From contig CAYVDO010000138.1 in assembly GCA_964450125.1 (NCBI GenBank), positions 1 to 17,443 on the forward strand: DNA of 17,443 nt, written 5' to 3'. Origin of the DNA: JADJOY01 sp964450125. Lineage in GTDB: Bacteria > JADJOY01. Position numbers and translations under genes: made by a program. The notes under the pieces were generated by a model that searched no databases, had not been told where the DNA came from, and worked only from the letters and a program-made list of their open reading frames with translations. Below are positions 6,528-13,900 of this stretch, in pieces; position 1 is the first letter of the stretch; every line of letters begins with the position of its first letter.

Positions 6528-6796
6528 CAAAACCCGGATTCGTTCGCGTCCCAGCCGAAGGCGCGCTTCATCAGATCGGCATCGAGCCAGCGCGACGCGA
6601 GCCTGAGCGTGTGCTCGCGCTCGTCTGCATCGGGATGCCGTCGTCGAATGTCGAGAAGGGCCAGCTCCTGTATCGCCCGGGTGAGGGACCGAACCCGCTC
6701 GACCTTCTGGGTCGGCGACATCGCGCGATAGCCCGCGATCAGGAGCGCCTCGATCCTCGCATCCGTGTCGTTCGTGGCGCTGGAATCCATGATCAC
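6527..6796 (-). CDS. Small helical protein, probable antitoxin-like partner of the nucleotidyltransferase
   Basis: This 89-residue protein (GTG 6796; ATG 6790 in frame is an equally good start giving 87 residues) is almost wholly helical and charged: IEALLIAGYRAMSPTQKVER, LTRAIQELALLDIRRRHPDA and LRLASRWLDADLMKRAFGWD. I recognise it as a recurrent but poorly described small protein encoded immediately before nucleotidyltransferases of this type; I know no experimentally named member. Its TGA (6527-6529) overlaps the nucleotidyltransferase ATG, the usual arrangement of a two-gene toxin-antitoxin or enzyme-accessory unit with the small gene first. No strong Shine-Dalgarno is visible. Confidence 0.7.
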   Translation of the reverse strand: MIMDSSATNDTDARIEALLIAGYRAMSPTQKVERVRSLTRAIQELALLDIRRRHPDADEREHTLRLASRWLDADLMKRAFGWDANESGF

Positions 6797-6821
6797 GTTT
6801 CTACCACGGGCGCATCCACGC

Positions 6822-6938
6822 TCAACCCGTGAGCGTCGCGATCTTCACCGACTCGGGCGCGAGCTTGGCGATGGTGCCGGACACGAACTGCAGCGTGCCT
6901 TTGGAAATGCGGCTCGCGAATCCGAGCTTGGGCACCGA
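6822..6938 (-). pseudogene. FecR-domain protein fragment
   Basis: The minus strand encodes SVPKLGFASRISKGTLQFVS then GTIAKLAPESVKIATLTG and TGA (6822-6824). This matches the heart of the FecR domain (G-x-x-x-F-V-S-G-x-I-A-K-x-x-P-x-x-V-x-V-x-T-P-T-G), cut just before the diagnostic I-G-I-R-G-T that should follow. The sequence upstream (6939-7100) does not continue the domain and shows no gene. It is a relic of a periplasmic or secreted FecR protein, short and without a start. Confidence 0.65.
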
Positions 6939-7099
6939 GCTTCTTGTACGAGCGAACCGATGGAGGGCACGGGGCTCTGCCCCTGCTCCGTCGGCTCCGA
7001 CGCGCTGTCGCGGGCACGAGCCATGGGCCCTTGCGACGATCGCAGGTGTCAACGGGGCGATTCCTGGTGCCTCGACACCGCGTTCATGAACGGATCGGG

Positions 7100-7280
7100 T
7101 TAGCAGGCTGCTGAAAAAGGCACGCGCCAACGGCGCGGCGACGAGCGTCGCGAGTCGACTTGGGGGTGGGGGCCCGCAAATACCCCGCTTGTTGCGGGTC
7201 GGGGGGCTTGAAAAGCGCCCCGAGGAAACATCGACAGGCTCGAAAAACTCGCCGCTGCCGGTTTTTCAGCAGCCTGTTAG
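7100..7280. mobile_element. MITE-like non-autonomous insertion element with TTAG target duplication
   Basis: Perfect 15-bp terminal inverted repeats CAGGCTGCTGAAAAA (7104-7118) and its complement (7262-7276) bound a 173-bp element. It is flanked on both sides by TTAG (7100-7103 and 7277-7280), a 4-bp target duplication of the YTAR type used by IS5-group elements. No transposase frame fits inside. An internal hairpin is formed by CCCGCAA (7173-7179) and TTGCGGG (7192-7198). The right TTAG contains the stop codon of the adjacent minus-strand gene. I recognise the terminus as resembling ends of known insertion sequences but cannot name the family with certainty. Confidence 0.85.
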
Positions 7281-8029
7281 GGTACGTGCGCGACCCACGC
7301 GTCGAGGAGACCGCTGTCGAAGTCGTCCTCGAAGAGCGTCTTGAACGTGCCGCTGAAGTTGAACGTGACCGTGCCGGTGAGCTGGAACGTCACCGTGATC
7401 GGCCCGATCTGGAACTCGAAGGGATCGGGGGCGATGGGTGTGGAAGGGTTGGTGAGCAGCATGGTGTTCGCCGAGCCACCCGGTGGGATGTCTACCAGAA
7501 ACGTGCCGCTCACCGGAACGTCCACGTTCCCGCCGAAGCTCTGGCCGAGGGCGGTCGCGGCGACGATGGCGGGAATCGTGAGCGAGAGCTCGTGGGTCAC
7601 GGGATCGACCACTCCCTGAGGAGAGGGCGCGTTCGGATCGAGCTCGAACGACACGTCGGTCACGGTGATCTGGGGCAGCGCCCCGACCTTGACCGACACG
7701 TCCGTCATCGCCAGCGAAGCGCTCGTGATCGTCACGGTGCGCGTGAGGGTGTCGTAGTTGACGCCGATGGTGCTGCCGGCCGTCACGAACGACGTGTCGC
7801 TGTCGCTCGGGCAGGTCGGGTTGCAGGCGACCGGCGTCACGTTGGTCAAGGTGAGCACCGCCTGGTTGTTCGGCCCAGGCACCGGGGCGAGCGGCGTCGT
7901 GAGTGCCGTGTGGAGCGTTGCCGAAGACGGTGCAGCCAGCGCGAGGGCGCACGCGAACGCCGCGCAAACGTCACGTGCGCCGCGCCGCACCCGAGACATT
8001 CCATCCATTCGGAGATTCGAGCGATTCAT
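7277..8029 (-). CDS. Secreted protein with DGFESG-type C-terminal tail, function unknown
   Basis: This 250-residue protein opens with a signal peptide (residues about 1-37: basic N-region, CAAFACALALAAPSSA, cleavage near ATLH). The rest is beta-rich, with Thr/Val-rich strands (NNQAVLTLTNVTPVAC, TRTVTITSASLAMTDVSV, GPITVTFQLTGTVTFNFSGT) and a single CNPTC pair. It ends FKTLFEDDFDSGLLDAWVAH, VP, TAA. The last 18 residues form the tail shared with two relics in this window. No catalytic motif is visible; a surface or matrix protein is the best guess. The start ATG 8029 has GGAGG four bases upstream. The TAA stop (7277-7279) lies within the target duplication of the MITE, so the insertion happened exactly at the gene end without changing the product. 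Confidence 0.82.
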   Translation of the reverse strand: MNRSNLRMDGMSRVRRGARDVCAAFACALALAAPSSATLHTALTTPLAPVPGPNNQAVLTLTNVTPVACNPTCPSDSDTSFVTAGSTIGVNYDTLTRTVTITSASLAMTDVSVKVGALPQITVTDVSFELDPNAPSPQGVVDPVTHELSLTIPAIVAATALGQSFGGNVDVPVSGTFLVDIPPGGSANTMLLTNPSTPIAPDPFEFQIGPITVTFQLTGTVTFNFSGTFKTLFEDDFDSGLLDAWVAHVP

Positions 8030-8114
8030 GCGACCTCCTGCATCCGCGGTCGCACTCCCCCGGGAAGATCGGTGACCGCTGGCGAGCCCTCTCGAGCCCG
8101 CCGATGACGCACTC

Positions 8115-8138
8115 CACCATCGTAGCAACTCGATGGTG
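8115..8138. repeat. Inverted repeat in the divergent intergenic region
   Basis: CACCATCG (8115-8122), an 8-nt spacer and CGATGGTG (8131-8138). It lies between the divergent starts at 8029 and 8244 and could be an operator for either gene. No clear -35/-10 pair accompanies it. Confidence 0.4.
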
Positions 8139-8160
8139 CGTCGCGCCTCCCGCACTGGGA

Positions 8161-8181
8161 CGCCACGATTCGAACGTGGCG
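8161..8181. repeat. Second inverted repeat in the same divergent region, T-arm-like
   Basis: CGCCACG (8161-8167), spacer ATTCGAA, CGTGGCG (8175-8181). On the minus strand it folds like a tRNA T-arm with a TTCGAAT loop, but no cloverleaf surrounds it. It is a regulatory palindrome or tRNA-like scrap. Confidence 0.35.
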
Positions 8182-8243
8182 CATGTGGGCGCTTGCCGAG
8201 CGGCGCTTGAGATTCCAGGGGGACGCGATTACCACCAGCGGCC

Positions 8244-9698
8244 GTGATCCCGCCCGCGTTCTCGCGCAAGCTGCGCCCGGGGTGCCCATCGAGCCGAGCC
8301 GCGCGCTCGACGTTACGTGGGGCGCGCCTACTCGTGACCCTCGTGCTTGCGGCGTGTGCGGCGCGGCCTGAGGCGGCGCCCCAGCCGGCGCGGCCGAACG
8401 TGGTGGTCGTCACGCTCGACACCGTGCGCGCGGACCACTGCTCGGTTTACGGCTACTCGCGGCCGACGACGCCGGGACTCGAGGCGCTGGCGCGCGAGGG
8501 CACGACGTTCGAGGCGGCGTACGCTCCGATGGCCACCACCGCGCCGTCGCACGCGACGATGTTCACGGGTCTCCATCCTCGAACCCACGGCGTGCTGAAG
8601 AACGGCCTGGTGTTGGCGGCGACGGTTCCCACGCTCGCGGAGGTGATGCGCGGCGCCGGCTACGAAACCGCGGCGTTCGTGAGCTCGTACGTCCTCAACA
8701 CCCGCTTCGGGTTGGCGCGCGGCTTCGAGCGTCACGACGACGACTTCACGGGCGCGAATGCGTCGTTCAAGTCGCCGGTGTGGGAGGGCATGACGGTCGA
8801 GGGCACCTTCGATCGCCGCGCCGACGAGGTCACGAGCAAGGTCGTGACGTGGCTCGCCGCGCGAGCGGCCGAGAAGCCCGAAGCCGGAGCGTCGCCGCCC
8901 CCAAAGCCGCTCTTCCTGTGGGTGCATTATTTCGATCCCCACGATCCCTACGAGCCACCGGAGCCCTACCGCACGCGCTTCGCTCCGGATCGGCCCGATG
9001 CCGATGCCCTCGCCCGTGACCTCGCCGCGTACGACGGCGAGATTGCGTTCACGGACGCCGAGCTGACGCGCCTGGTGGCGGTGCTCGACCGCGTTCTCGG
9101 CGCGCGTGACACGCTGTTGATCGTGGTCGGTGATCACGGCGAGGGGCTCATGGACCACGGCCACATGCACCATGGGCTCATGCTCTTCGAGGAGGCGGTG
9201 CGGGTGCCGTGGATCGCGCGCTTCGGTGGACACGTCCGTTCGGGTGCGCGGGTCACGACACCGGTCGGGCTCGTCGACCTCATGCCCACGGTGTTGGCGT
9301 TGGCGGGAGTGGCGACTGTGCCGGCGATCCAGGGGGTGAGCCTCGCGCCCGCGCTCACCCAGGGCGCGCCCGTGCCCGAGCGGCCGGTGGTGATGGAGCG
9401 GCGGCTCTACAAGACCTCGCCCGTCGACGGTTTCGCTGTGAGCGGGCCCAAGCTCGCCTTGCGGCTCGGAACGTGGAAGTACGTCGAGGCCCCCGACGAG
9501 GGCACGCGCCAGCTCTTCGACCTGGCGAGCGATCCGCACGAGCGCGTCGATCGGGCCCCTGCAGAATCGGGGCGGGTGGACGAGCTCGCCAAGCGCCTGG
9601 AGGCCTGGCGGGCGGCAACGCCCATCGGCGAGGCGACGCTGCCGGCGCTCCCCAGCGAAGAAGAGCAGCGTTTGCGCGCGCTCGGATACACGCCCTGA
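8244..9698 (+). CDS. Sulfatase-like lipoprotein of the alkaline phosphatase superfamily (Thr nucleophile)
   Basis: This 484-residue protein has an N-terminal lipobox L-A-A-C (C38) after LLVTLVL, so it is probably an outer-membrane or periplasmic lipoprotein. The sulfatase/alkaline-phosphatase fold is clear: NVVVVTLDTVRADHCSVYGY (metal Asp59), TTAPSHATMFTG around residues 98-109, WVHYFDPHDPY, VVGDHGEGLMDHG (Asp297, His298), and a C-terminal LFDLASDPHE. At the place of the FGly-forming Cys or Ser (C/S-x-P-x-R) it has T99-A-P-S-H. Thr nucleophiles occur in phosphoethanolamine and phosphoglycerol transferases and in NPP phosphodiesterases, so sulfatase activity is doubtful. The start is GTG 8244, the only upstream start that gives the complete signal; its RBS is weak. 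The next gene follows within about 20 bp, forming an operon with the YfhO-like protein and a second enzyme of this kind. Confidence 0.9.
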   Translation: MIPPAFSRKLRPGCPSSRAARSTLRGARLLVTLVLAACAARPEAAPQPARPNVVVVTLDTVRADHCSVYGYSRPTTPGLEALAREGTTFEAAYAPMATTAPSHATMFTGLHPRTHGVLKNGLVLAATVPTLAEVMRGAGYETAAFVSSYVLNTRFGLARGFERHDDDFTGANASFKSPVWEGMTVEGTFDRRADEVTSKVVTWLAARAAEKPEAGASPPPKPLFLWVHYFDPHDPYEPPEPYRTRFAPDRPDADALARDLAAYDGEIAFTDAELTRLVAVLDRVLGARDTLLIVVGDHGEGLMDHGHMHHGLMLFEEAVRVPWIARFGGHVRSGARVTTPVGLVDLMPTVLALAGVATVPAIQGVSLAPALTQGAPVPERPVVMERRLYKTSPVDGFAVSGPKLALRLGTWKYVEAPDEGTRQLFDLASDPHERVDRAPAESGRVDELAKRLEAWRAATPIGEATLPALPSEEEQRLRALGYTP

Positions 9699-9715
9699 GC
9701 CGGGTGGACGTTCCG

Positions 9716-12346
9716 ATGGACCGCGATAGGGCCGCAGGCGCCGACGGAGCGTCACCCTCGAGCGACGTGCCGAACGGAGGGGCTTCGTCGTGCCGGAACG
9801 CCAGCGACCGGCTGGAGGGGCACGCTCCGTCGTGCCCGGACGGAGCGAAGTCGGAGACTGGAGCAGGAGCCCCGATCGAACGCGGGCGTGTTCCGTGGCG
9901 GAACCGGTTGCTGCCGGTGCTGGTCTTCGTGGTGCTGAGCGCGGCGTTCTTCGCGCCGTATCTCGCGCCTGGGCATGTGCTTTCGCCGATCGATCCCAAG
10001 ACGATGTTTCCGTGGTCGCTCGGTGCGACGCACACGCCGGAGACGAGCGCGCGATCGAACGAGCTGATGTCGGACGCTTTGCTCCTGAGCGTGCCGTGGT
10101 GGGCGTGGAACGCCGAGCAGCTTCGCGACGGCAGGCTGCCGCTCTGGAATCCGTTCATCTTCTGCGGCTACCCGCATCTGGCGCTGATCCAGTCGAACGC
10201 GCTCTATCCGTTGTCCCTGCCGTTCAACTTGCTCTCGCCGGTGCGTGGGATCGGCATGAGCCTGGCGCTGCACCTGGCGCTCGCCGGCGTGCTGATGTTC
10301 GCATTCCTGCGGCGCACGGGTCTCGGCCGCGACGCGGCACTCGTGGGTGGTGGCGCCTTTGCGCTCAACGGCTTTTTCCTGGTGCGCTTCGGCGCGCCGA
10401 GCTACGTGTACACGGGGACGTGGTTGCCGCTCTGGCTCTGGGGCGCCGAGGAGCTGGCGACGCCCGGGCGTGCCCGCCGTGGGGTGATGGCGGTGGCGGC
10501 GGCTGCGTGCCTGGGAATCCTCGGCGCGCACCCGCAGGTGTGGACGCTTTCGGCCGGCGTGGCGCTGGTGCACCTGCTCGCGCGCGTTCTGGCCGGCCAG
10601 CGGCATGGAGCACACGCGGCGGCTCGCGAGCGCGCCCGATCCACGGCCGTCGTGACGATTGCCTTCGCGGTCTCGATCGCCGTGGGCCTGGGCTTGGCGG
10701 GGATTCAGCTCGTGCCGTTCGCGGAGCTGGTGCAGCACAGCTTACGGGCACCGGTGGCGCTCGAATCCGCGCAACGCGCGTCGCTGCCGGTGGTCGGGCT
10801 CGTGCAGGCGCTGGTTCCCGACGTGTTCGGCCATCCGGTGGGTGGGACGTACTGGCTCGACGACGTCGCCAGCCGTCTGGTTGCCCACCCGGAGGCACTC
10901 TCGGTGTGGGGGCTCAACTACTGCGGGGAGAATCTCTACACGGGGCTGGTGACGTTGCTGCTCGCTGGCGTGGCGCTGGCGCGACCGCGCGACGCGCGCA
11001 CGGTGTGCTTCGCGCTCCTCGCCGTGGCTGCGCTCGGGGTGTTGCTCGGGACGCCCTTGCTGACCCTCTTCTATTGGCTCGTCCCGGGCTTTCGTTTCTC
11101 TCGCCCGGATCGCGTCGTGTTCGTCTACTTCGCCGCGCTTTCGGTGCTGGCCGCCCACGGATACGCCCGCCTCGCAGGCGACGTCGAGAACGAGGAGCCA
11201 CCGCGTGCGGGACGAGCACTGGTCGCGCTGGGTGCGGCGCTGCTCGCTGCGAGCGCGCTTCTGCCGATCGTCCTCGACGAACGCATTCGTCGCGGATCGG
11301 CGGAAGCGTTGGGGCGCATCGGGCGCGTGCTCGCGACCGACCTCACGCTTCCCGGCGCGGCGCTGGTCGAGTGCGGCGTCGGCGTCCTGGTGCTCACGTT
11401 GGTGGCTGCTGGGCCTCTTCGTCCGCGCCTGCGAAAGCTCGCGCTGCCGGTGACGCTGGCGGCGCTCTTCGTGCCCGCCGCCCGCTTTGGATGGGCCTTC
11501 AATCCAGCGCAACGGATGCCGCTCGTGCCAGCCACCCACCTCGGTGAGCTGCTCGCTTCGTCGGAGCGCATCGCACGCATCCAGACGCGTCCCGCGCTGC
11601 TCTATCCCGCCAACACTCCGCAGCTCGCCCGCGTCTTCGACGTTCACGGTTCGAGCGCGGCGGCGCTCGATCGCTTCGGTCGGTTGGTCGAGGCCGCGGA
11701 GCGGGACGTGGTCGTGGGCGACAAGTATTTCCTCGCGTTCCACCAATGGTCGGAGCGCACCCGGCGTCTTCTCGATCTCCTCGGCGTCGGTCACGTGCTG
11801 GCGGACACCGAGCTTCCGCTCGAATCCGAGTGGACTGGGGGAGGCGTCCACGTGTATCGGAACGCCGCGCCCCTGGCGCGCTTCCGTTGGGTGGAAGGAG
11901 TCGAGACGTATGCGTCGGAAGCGGACGGACTCGACCGGCTCTTCGATCCTGCATTCGATTTCCGTCGCGTGGCACTGGTGCCTGCCAGCGTCGCGGGCAC
12001 GCTGCCGGCGCTCAGCGAGCCGATCGGCGACGAGGCGCACGTCGAGATCCTGAGCTATCAGGCCGAGCGCATCGTGCTCGCCGCCACGACGCCGAGGGCC
12101 GCGCTGTTGGCGTCGAGCGAGGTGGACTATCCCGGCTGGCATGCGCGAATCGACGGCCAGCAGGCGCCGGTGGTCACCGTGAACACGGCCTTCCGAGGCG
12201 TCGTCGTTCCGGCGGGTGCTCATCAAGTGGCCTTCGAGTACGAGCCGGCGTCGTTGCGCTGGGGTGCGGTGATGAGCGCCGTCACCGCCGCGTCGGCAGC
12301 GCTCGGACTGGCGCTGACGCGACGAAGACGTGGAGCATCCTCGTGA
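9716..12346 (+). CDS. YfhO-family integral membrane protein
   Basis: This 876-residue protein has many TM helices from about residue 63 to about 590 and a C-terminal soluble beta domain. Family marks are RLPLWNPFIFCGYPHLALIQ followed by SNALYPLSLPFNLL, PGFRFSRPDRVVFVY, and the diagnostic C-terminal VDYPGWHARIDGQQ..VVTVNTAFRGVVVPAGAHQV (from about residue 803). B. subtilis YfhO acts in glycosylation of lipoteichoic acid outside the cell; Gram-negative members are uncharacterised GT-C-like proteins. ATG 9716 was chosen (GTG 9704 also in frame); no start exists between 9716 and the first TM. The first about 60 residues are hydrophilic, low in complexity and encode two copies of a REP-like palindromic sequence, so they look like an acquired extension. 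The gene lies 17 bp after the first lipoprotein enzyme and overlaps the next start as GTGA. Confidence 0.88.
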   Translation: MDRDRAAGADGASPSSDVPNGGASSCRNASDRLEGHAPSCPDGAKSETGAGAPIERGRVPWRNRLLPVLVFVVLSAAFFAPYLAPGHVLSPIDPKTMFPWSLGATHTPETSARSNELMSDALLLSVPWWAWNAEQLRDGRLPLWNPFIFCGYPHLALIQSNALYPLSLPFNLLSPVRGIGMSLALHLALAGVLMFAFLRRTGLGRDAALVGGGAFALNGFFLVRFGAPSYVYTGTWLPLWLWGAEELATPGRARRGVMAVAAAACLGILGAHPQVWTLSAGVALVHLLARVLAGQRHGAHAAARERARSTAVVTIAFAVSIAVGLGLAGIQLVPFAELVQHSLRAPVALESAQRASLPVVGLVQALVPDVFGHPVGGTYWLDDVASRLVAHPEALSVWGLNYCGENLYTGLVTLLLAGVALARPRDARTVCFALLAVAALGVLLGTPLLTLFYWLVPGFRFSRPDRVVFVYFAALSVLAAHGYARLAGDVENEEPPRAGRALVALGAALLAASALLPIVLDERIRRGSAEALGRIGRVLATDLTLPGAALVECGVGVLVLTLVAAGPLRPRLRKLALPVTLAALFVPAARFGWAFNPAQRMPLVPATHLGELLASSERIARIQTRPALLYPANTPQLARVFDVHGSSAAALDRFGRLVEAAERDVVVGDKYFLAFHQWSERTRRLLDLLGVGHVLADTELPLESEWTGGGVHVYRNAAPLARFRWVEGVETYASEADGLDRLFDPAFDFRRVALVPASVAGTLPALSEPIGDEAHVEILSYQAERIVLAATTPRAALLASSEVDYPGWHARIDGQQAPVVTVNTAFRGVVVPAGAHQVAFEYEPASLRWGAVMSAVTAASAALGLALTRRRRGASS
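9776..9842. repeat. Pair of REP-like GC-rich palindromic repeats inside the YfhO-like coding region
   Basis: Copy 1 is GGAGGGGCTTCGTCGTGCCG (9776-9795) plus GAACG. Copy 2 is about 9814-9842, with the same GGAGGGGC...CGTCGTGCC...GGACG frame, in which GGGCACG (9818-9824) and CGTGCCC (9831-9837) form a 7-bp stem with a 6-nt loop. Further complementary pieces (GACGGAGCGT at 9743-9752) lie just upstream. The array encodes part of the hydrophilic N-terminal extension of the membrane protein. Confidence 0.5.
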
Positions 12347-13896
12347 GCCGCGTGGGCTCATCCCTGCGGTATCGACGCGTCACCCGGAGTGTCTTGCGCT
12401 CGGCGTTGGCGCTCGCTTGGCTCGCTGCGTGCTCGGCGAGTCCCGAGCGCGTGCAGCACCCCGGGAAGGACGTGTCGGACGCCTCGCGTGAGCAACGTGC
12501 GTCGGAGCTCCCGTCTCTTGCTCCGCCGAGCCTGGTGCTCATTTCCATCGACACGCTGCGCGCGGACCATCTGGGTTGCTACGGCCATTCGCGGGCGAGC
12601 GCGCCGACGCTCGACGCGCTGGCGGCGGAGGCCATCCGCTACGCCGACGCCACGACACCGGCCGGCTGGACCTTTCCCGCGCACGTGGCGCTGCTCACGG
12701 GACGTCACCCGTACGAGATCGGGCTCCGCGGCGACCCCGCCGAAGTTCCTCCGGTGACGATGACGCTCGCCGCGCTCTTGCACGAGCGCGGGTACCAGAC
12801 GGCTGCGTTCGTGGATTCCGCGCCCGACGGCTTCGTCGGCAGCCGCTGGGGATTCGCGCGTGGCTTCGACGTCTACGAGCACGCGCCGCACGCACCCGGA
12901 TTGCCGGTGGTCTTCAAGTACGACGTTCGCGCCACCGTAGCTGCGGCGCTCGCTTGGCTCGACGCTCGCGACTCTGCGCGGCCGTTTTTTCTCTTCCTGC
13001 ACACCAAATCGGTGCACGCGGTGCCGCGTGGCGCCGCGTGCGACGACCCGCATTGCTACCCGTACGACAAGCCTGAGCCCCATCGCTCGCGGTTTCTCGC
13101 GAGCGCGGGCGGATCTACGTTCGCGTGGAGCGCGCCCGGCGCCGGCCAGGCGCAGGATTTTCTGTGGTCGCTCAATCACGCGCTGCTCGCGGGGACTCCG
13201 GCACCGCGGGCACTCACGCTCCCCACGGATGCGCCGGACACGCTGGCGCGGCTCTACGACGGGGGTGTGGCCTACGTCGACGACGGCTTGCGGAGATTCC
13301 GCGACGGTCTGCGCGCACGTGCTCTCGACGCGGGTACCGTGCTGGCCATCACGTCGGATCATGGCGAGGCGTTCGGCGAGCACCGCTTCTTCATGCACAT
13401 GGACGCCTACCAGGAGGAGCTGCACGTGCCGTTGATCGTACGCCCCGCGCGAGGGACTCACGGCAGCGTCGTGACCGCGCCGGTGTCCACCGTCGCGCTC
13501 GCGGGGACGTTGCTCGATCTCGTGGGAGCTGGCGATGCCGCCGCCGAATTACCTAGGCTGCCTGCATCCGACGATGCGGCGGCCTCGGGCGAGCCGATTC
13601 GCGCCTACTACCGGTTGCCTTCCGAGATCCGATACGAGGCGTTCGCACTTCGCGAGGATCGCTTCAAGCTCGTGCTTCACGATCCAGGCGTGGGCGGAGT
13701 GAGCAGTCATCAGCTCTTCGATCTGATGGCAGATCCAGCCGAGCGCGAGCCGATCCGCGATCAGCCCGAGCGCCTCGCCGCCATGCGCGCGCGCCTCGAC
13801 GCCTGGCGAAATGCGCCGGCGGCGATCGATACCGCGGCAGGGGCTTCGCCGCCCGCGACGGACGAGCTTTTGCGGTCGCTCGGCTACGTGGAATAG
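12343..13896 (+). CDS. Second sulfatase-like lipoprotein (alkaline phosphatase superfamily, Thr nucleophile)
   Basis: This 517-residue protein has signal sequence SVLRSALALAWLAAC with lipobox L-A-A-C (C30). Core motifs are SLVLISIDTLRADHLGCYGH (metal Asp70), GWTFPAHVALLTGRHP (T110 at the nucleophile place, then F-P-A-H instead of x-P-S-R), FFLFLHTKSVHAVP, LAITSDHGEAFGEHRFFMHM (Asp339, His340), and a C-terminal QLFDLMADPAEREP followed by a final LLRSLGYVE. It carries an insertion with a Cys pair (CDDPHC, residues 233-238) and a long loop absent from the first copy, so the two are distant paralogues rather than a recent duplication. The GTG start overlaps the TGA of the YfhO-like gene (GTGA). 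Likely extracytoplasmic hydrolase or transferase acting on the same envelope glycan; true sulfatase activity is unlikely without Cys or Ser. Confidence 0.9.
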   Translation: MSRVGSSLRYRRVTRSVLRSALALAWLAACSASPERVQHPGKDVSDASREQRASELPSLAPPSLVLISIDTLRADHLGCYGHSRASAPTLDALAAEAIRYADATTPAGWTFPAHVALLTGRHPYEIGLRGDPAEVPPVTMTLAALLHERGYQTAAFVDSAPDGFVGSRWGFARGFDVYEHAPHAPGLPVVFKYDVRATVAAALAWLDARDSARPFFLFLHTKSVHAVPRGAACDDPHCYPYDKPEPHRSRFLASAGGSTFAWSAPGAGQAQDFLWSLNHALLAGTPAPRALTLPTDAPDTLARLYDGGVAYVDDGLRRFRDGLRARALDAGTVLAITSDHGEAFGEHRFFMHMDAYQEELHVPLIVRPARGTHGSVVTAPVSTVALAGTLLDLVGAGDAAAELPRLPASDDAAASGEPIRAYYRLPSEIRYEAFALREDRFKLVLHDPGVGGVSSHQLFDLMADPAEREPIRDQPERLAAMRARLDAWRNAPAAIDTAAGASPPATDELLRSLGYVE

Positions 13897-13900
13897 CAGC

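Noticed and set aside
7119..7261. Transposase gene inside the inverted-repeat element
   Set aside because: Only 143 bp between the repeats and no frame with transposase motifs; the element is non-autonomous.
8152..8240. Possible tRNA on the minus strand (T-arm with TTCGAAT loop)
   Set aside because: Only the T-arm is present; no pairing acceptor, D-arm, anticodon arm or CCA could be found at the expected distances.
8328..9755. Long minus-strand open frame opposite the first sulfatase-like gene
   Set aside because: Arg/His/Gln-rich shadow sequence with no domain, fully antisense to a gene with clear motifs; typical of GC-rich DNA.
10742..12361. Minus-strand open frame of over 530 codons opposite the YfhO-like gene
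   Set aside because: Composition (Arg, Glu, His rich) and phase relation to the real codons mark it as a shadow; no recognisable motif.
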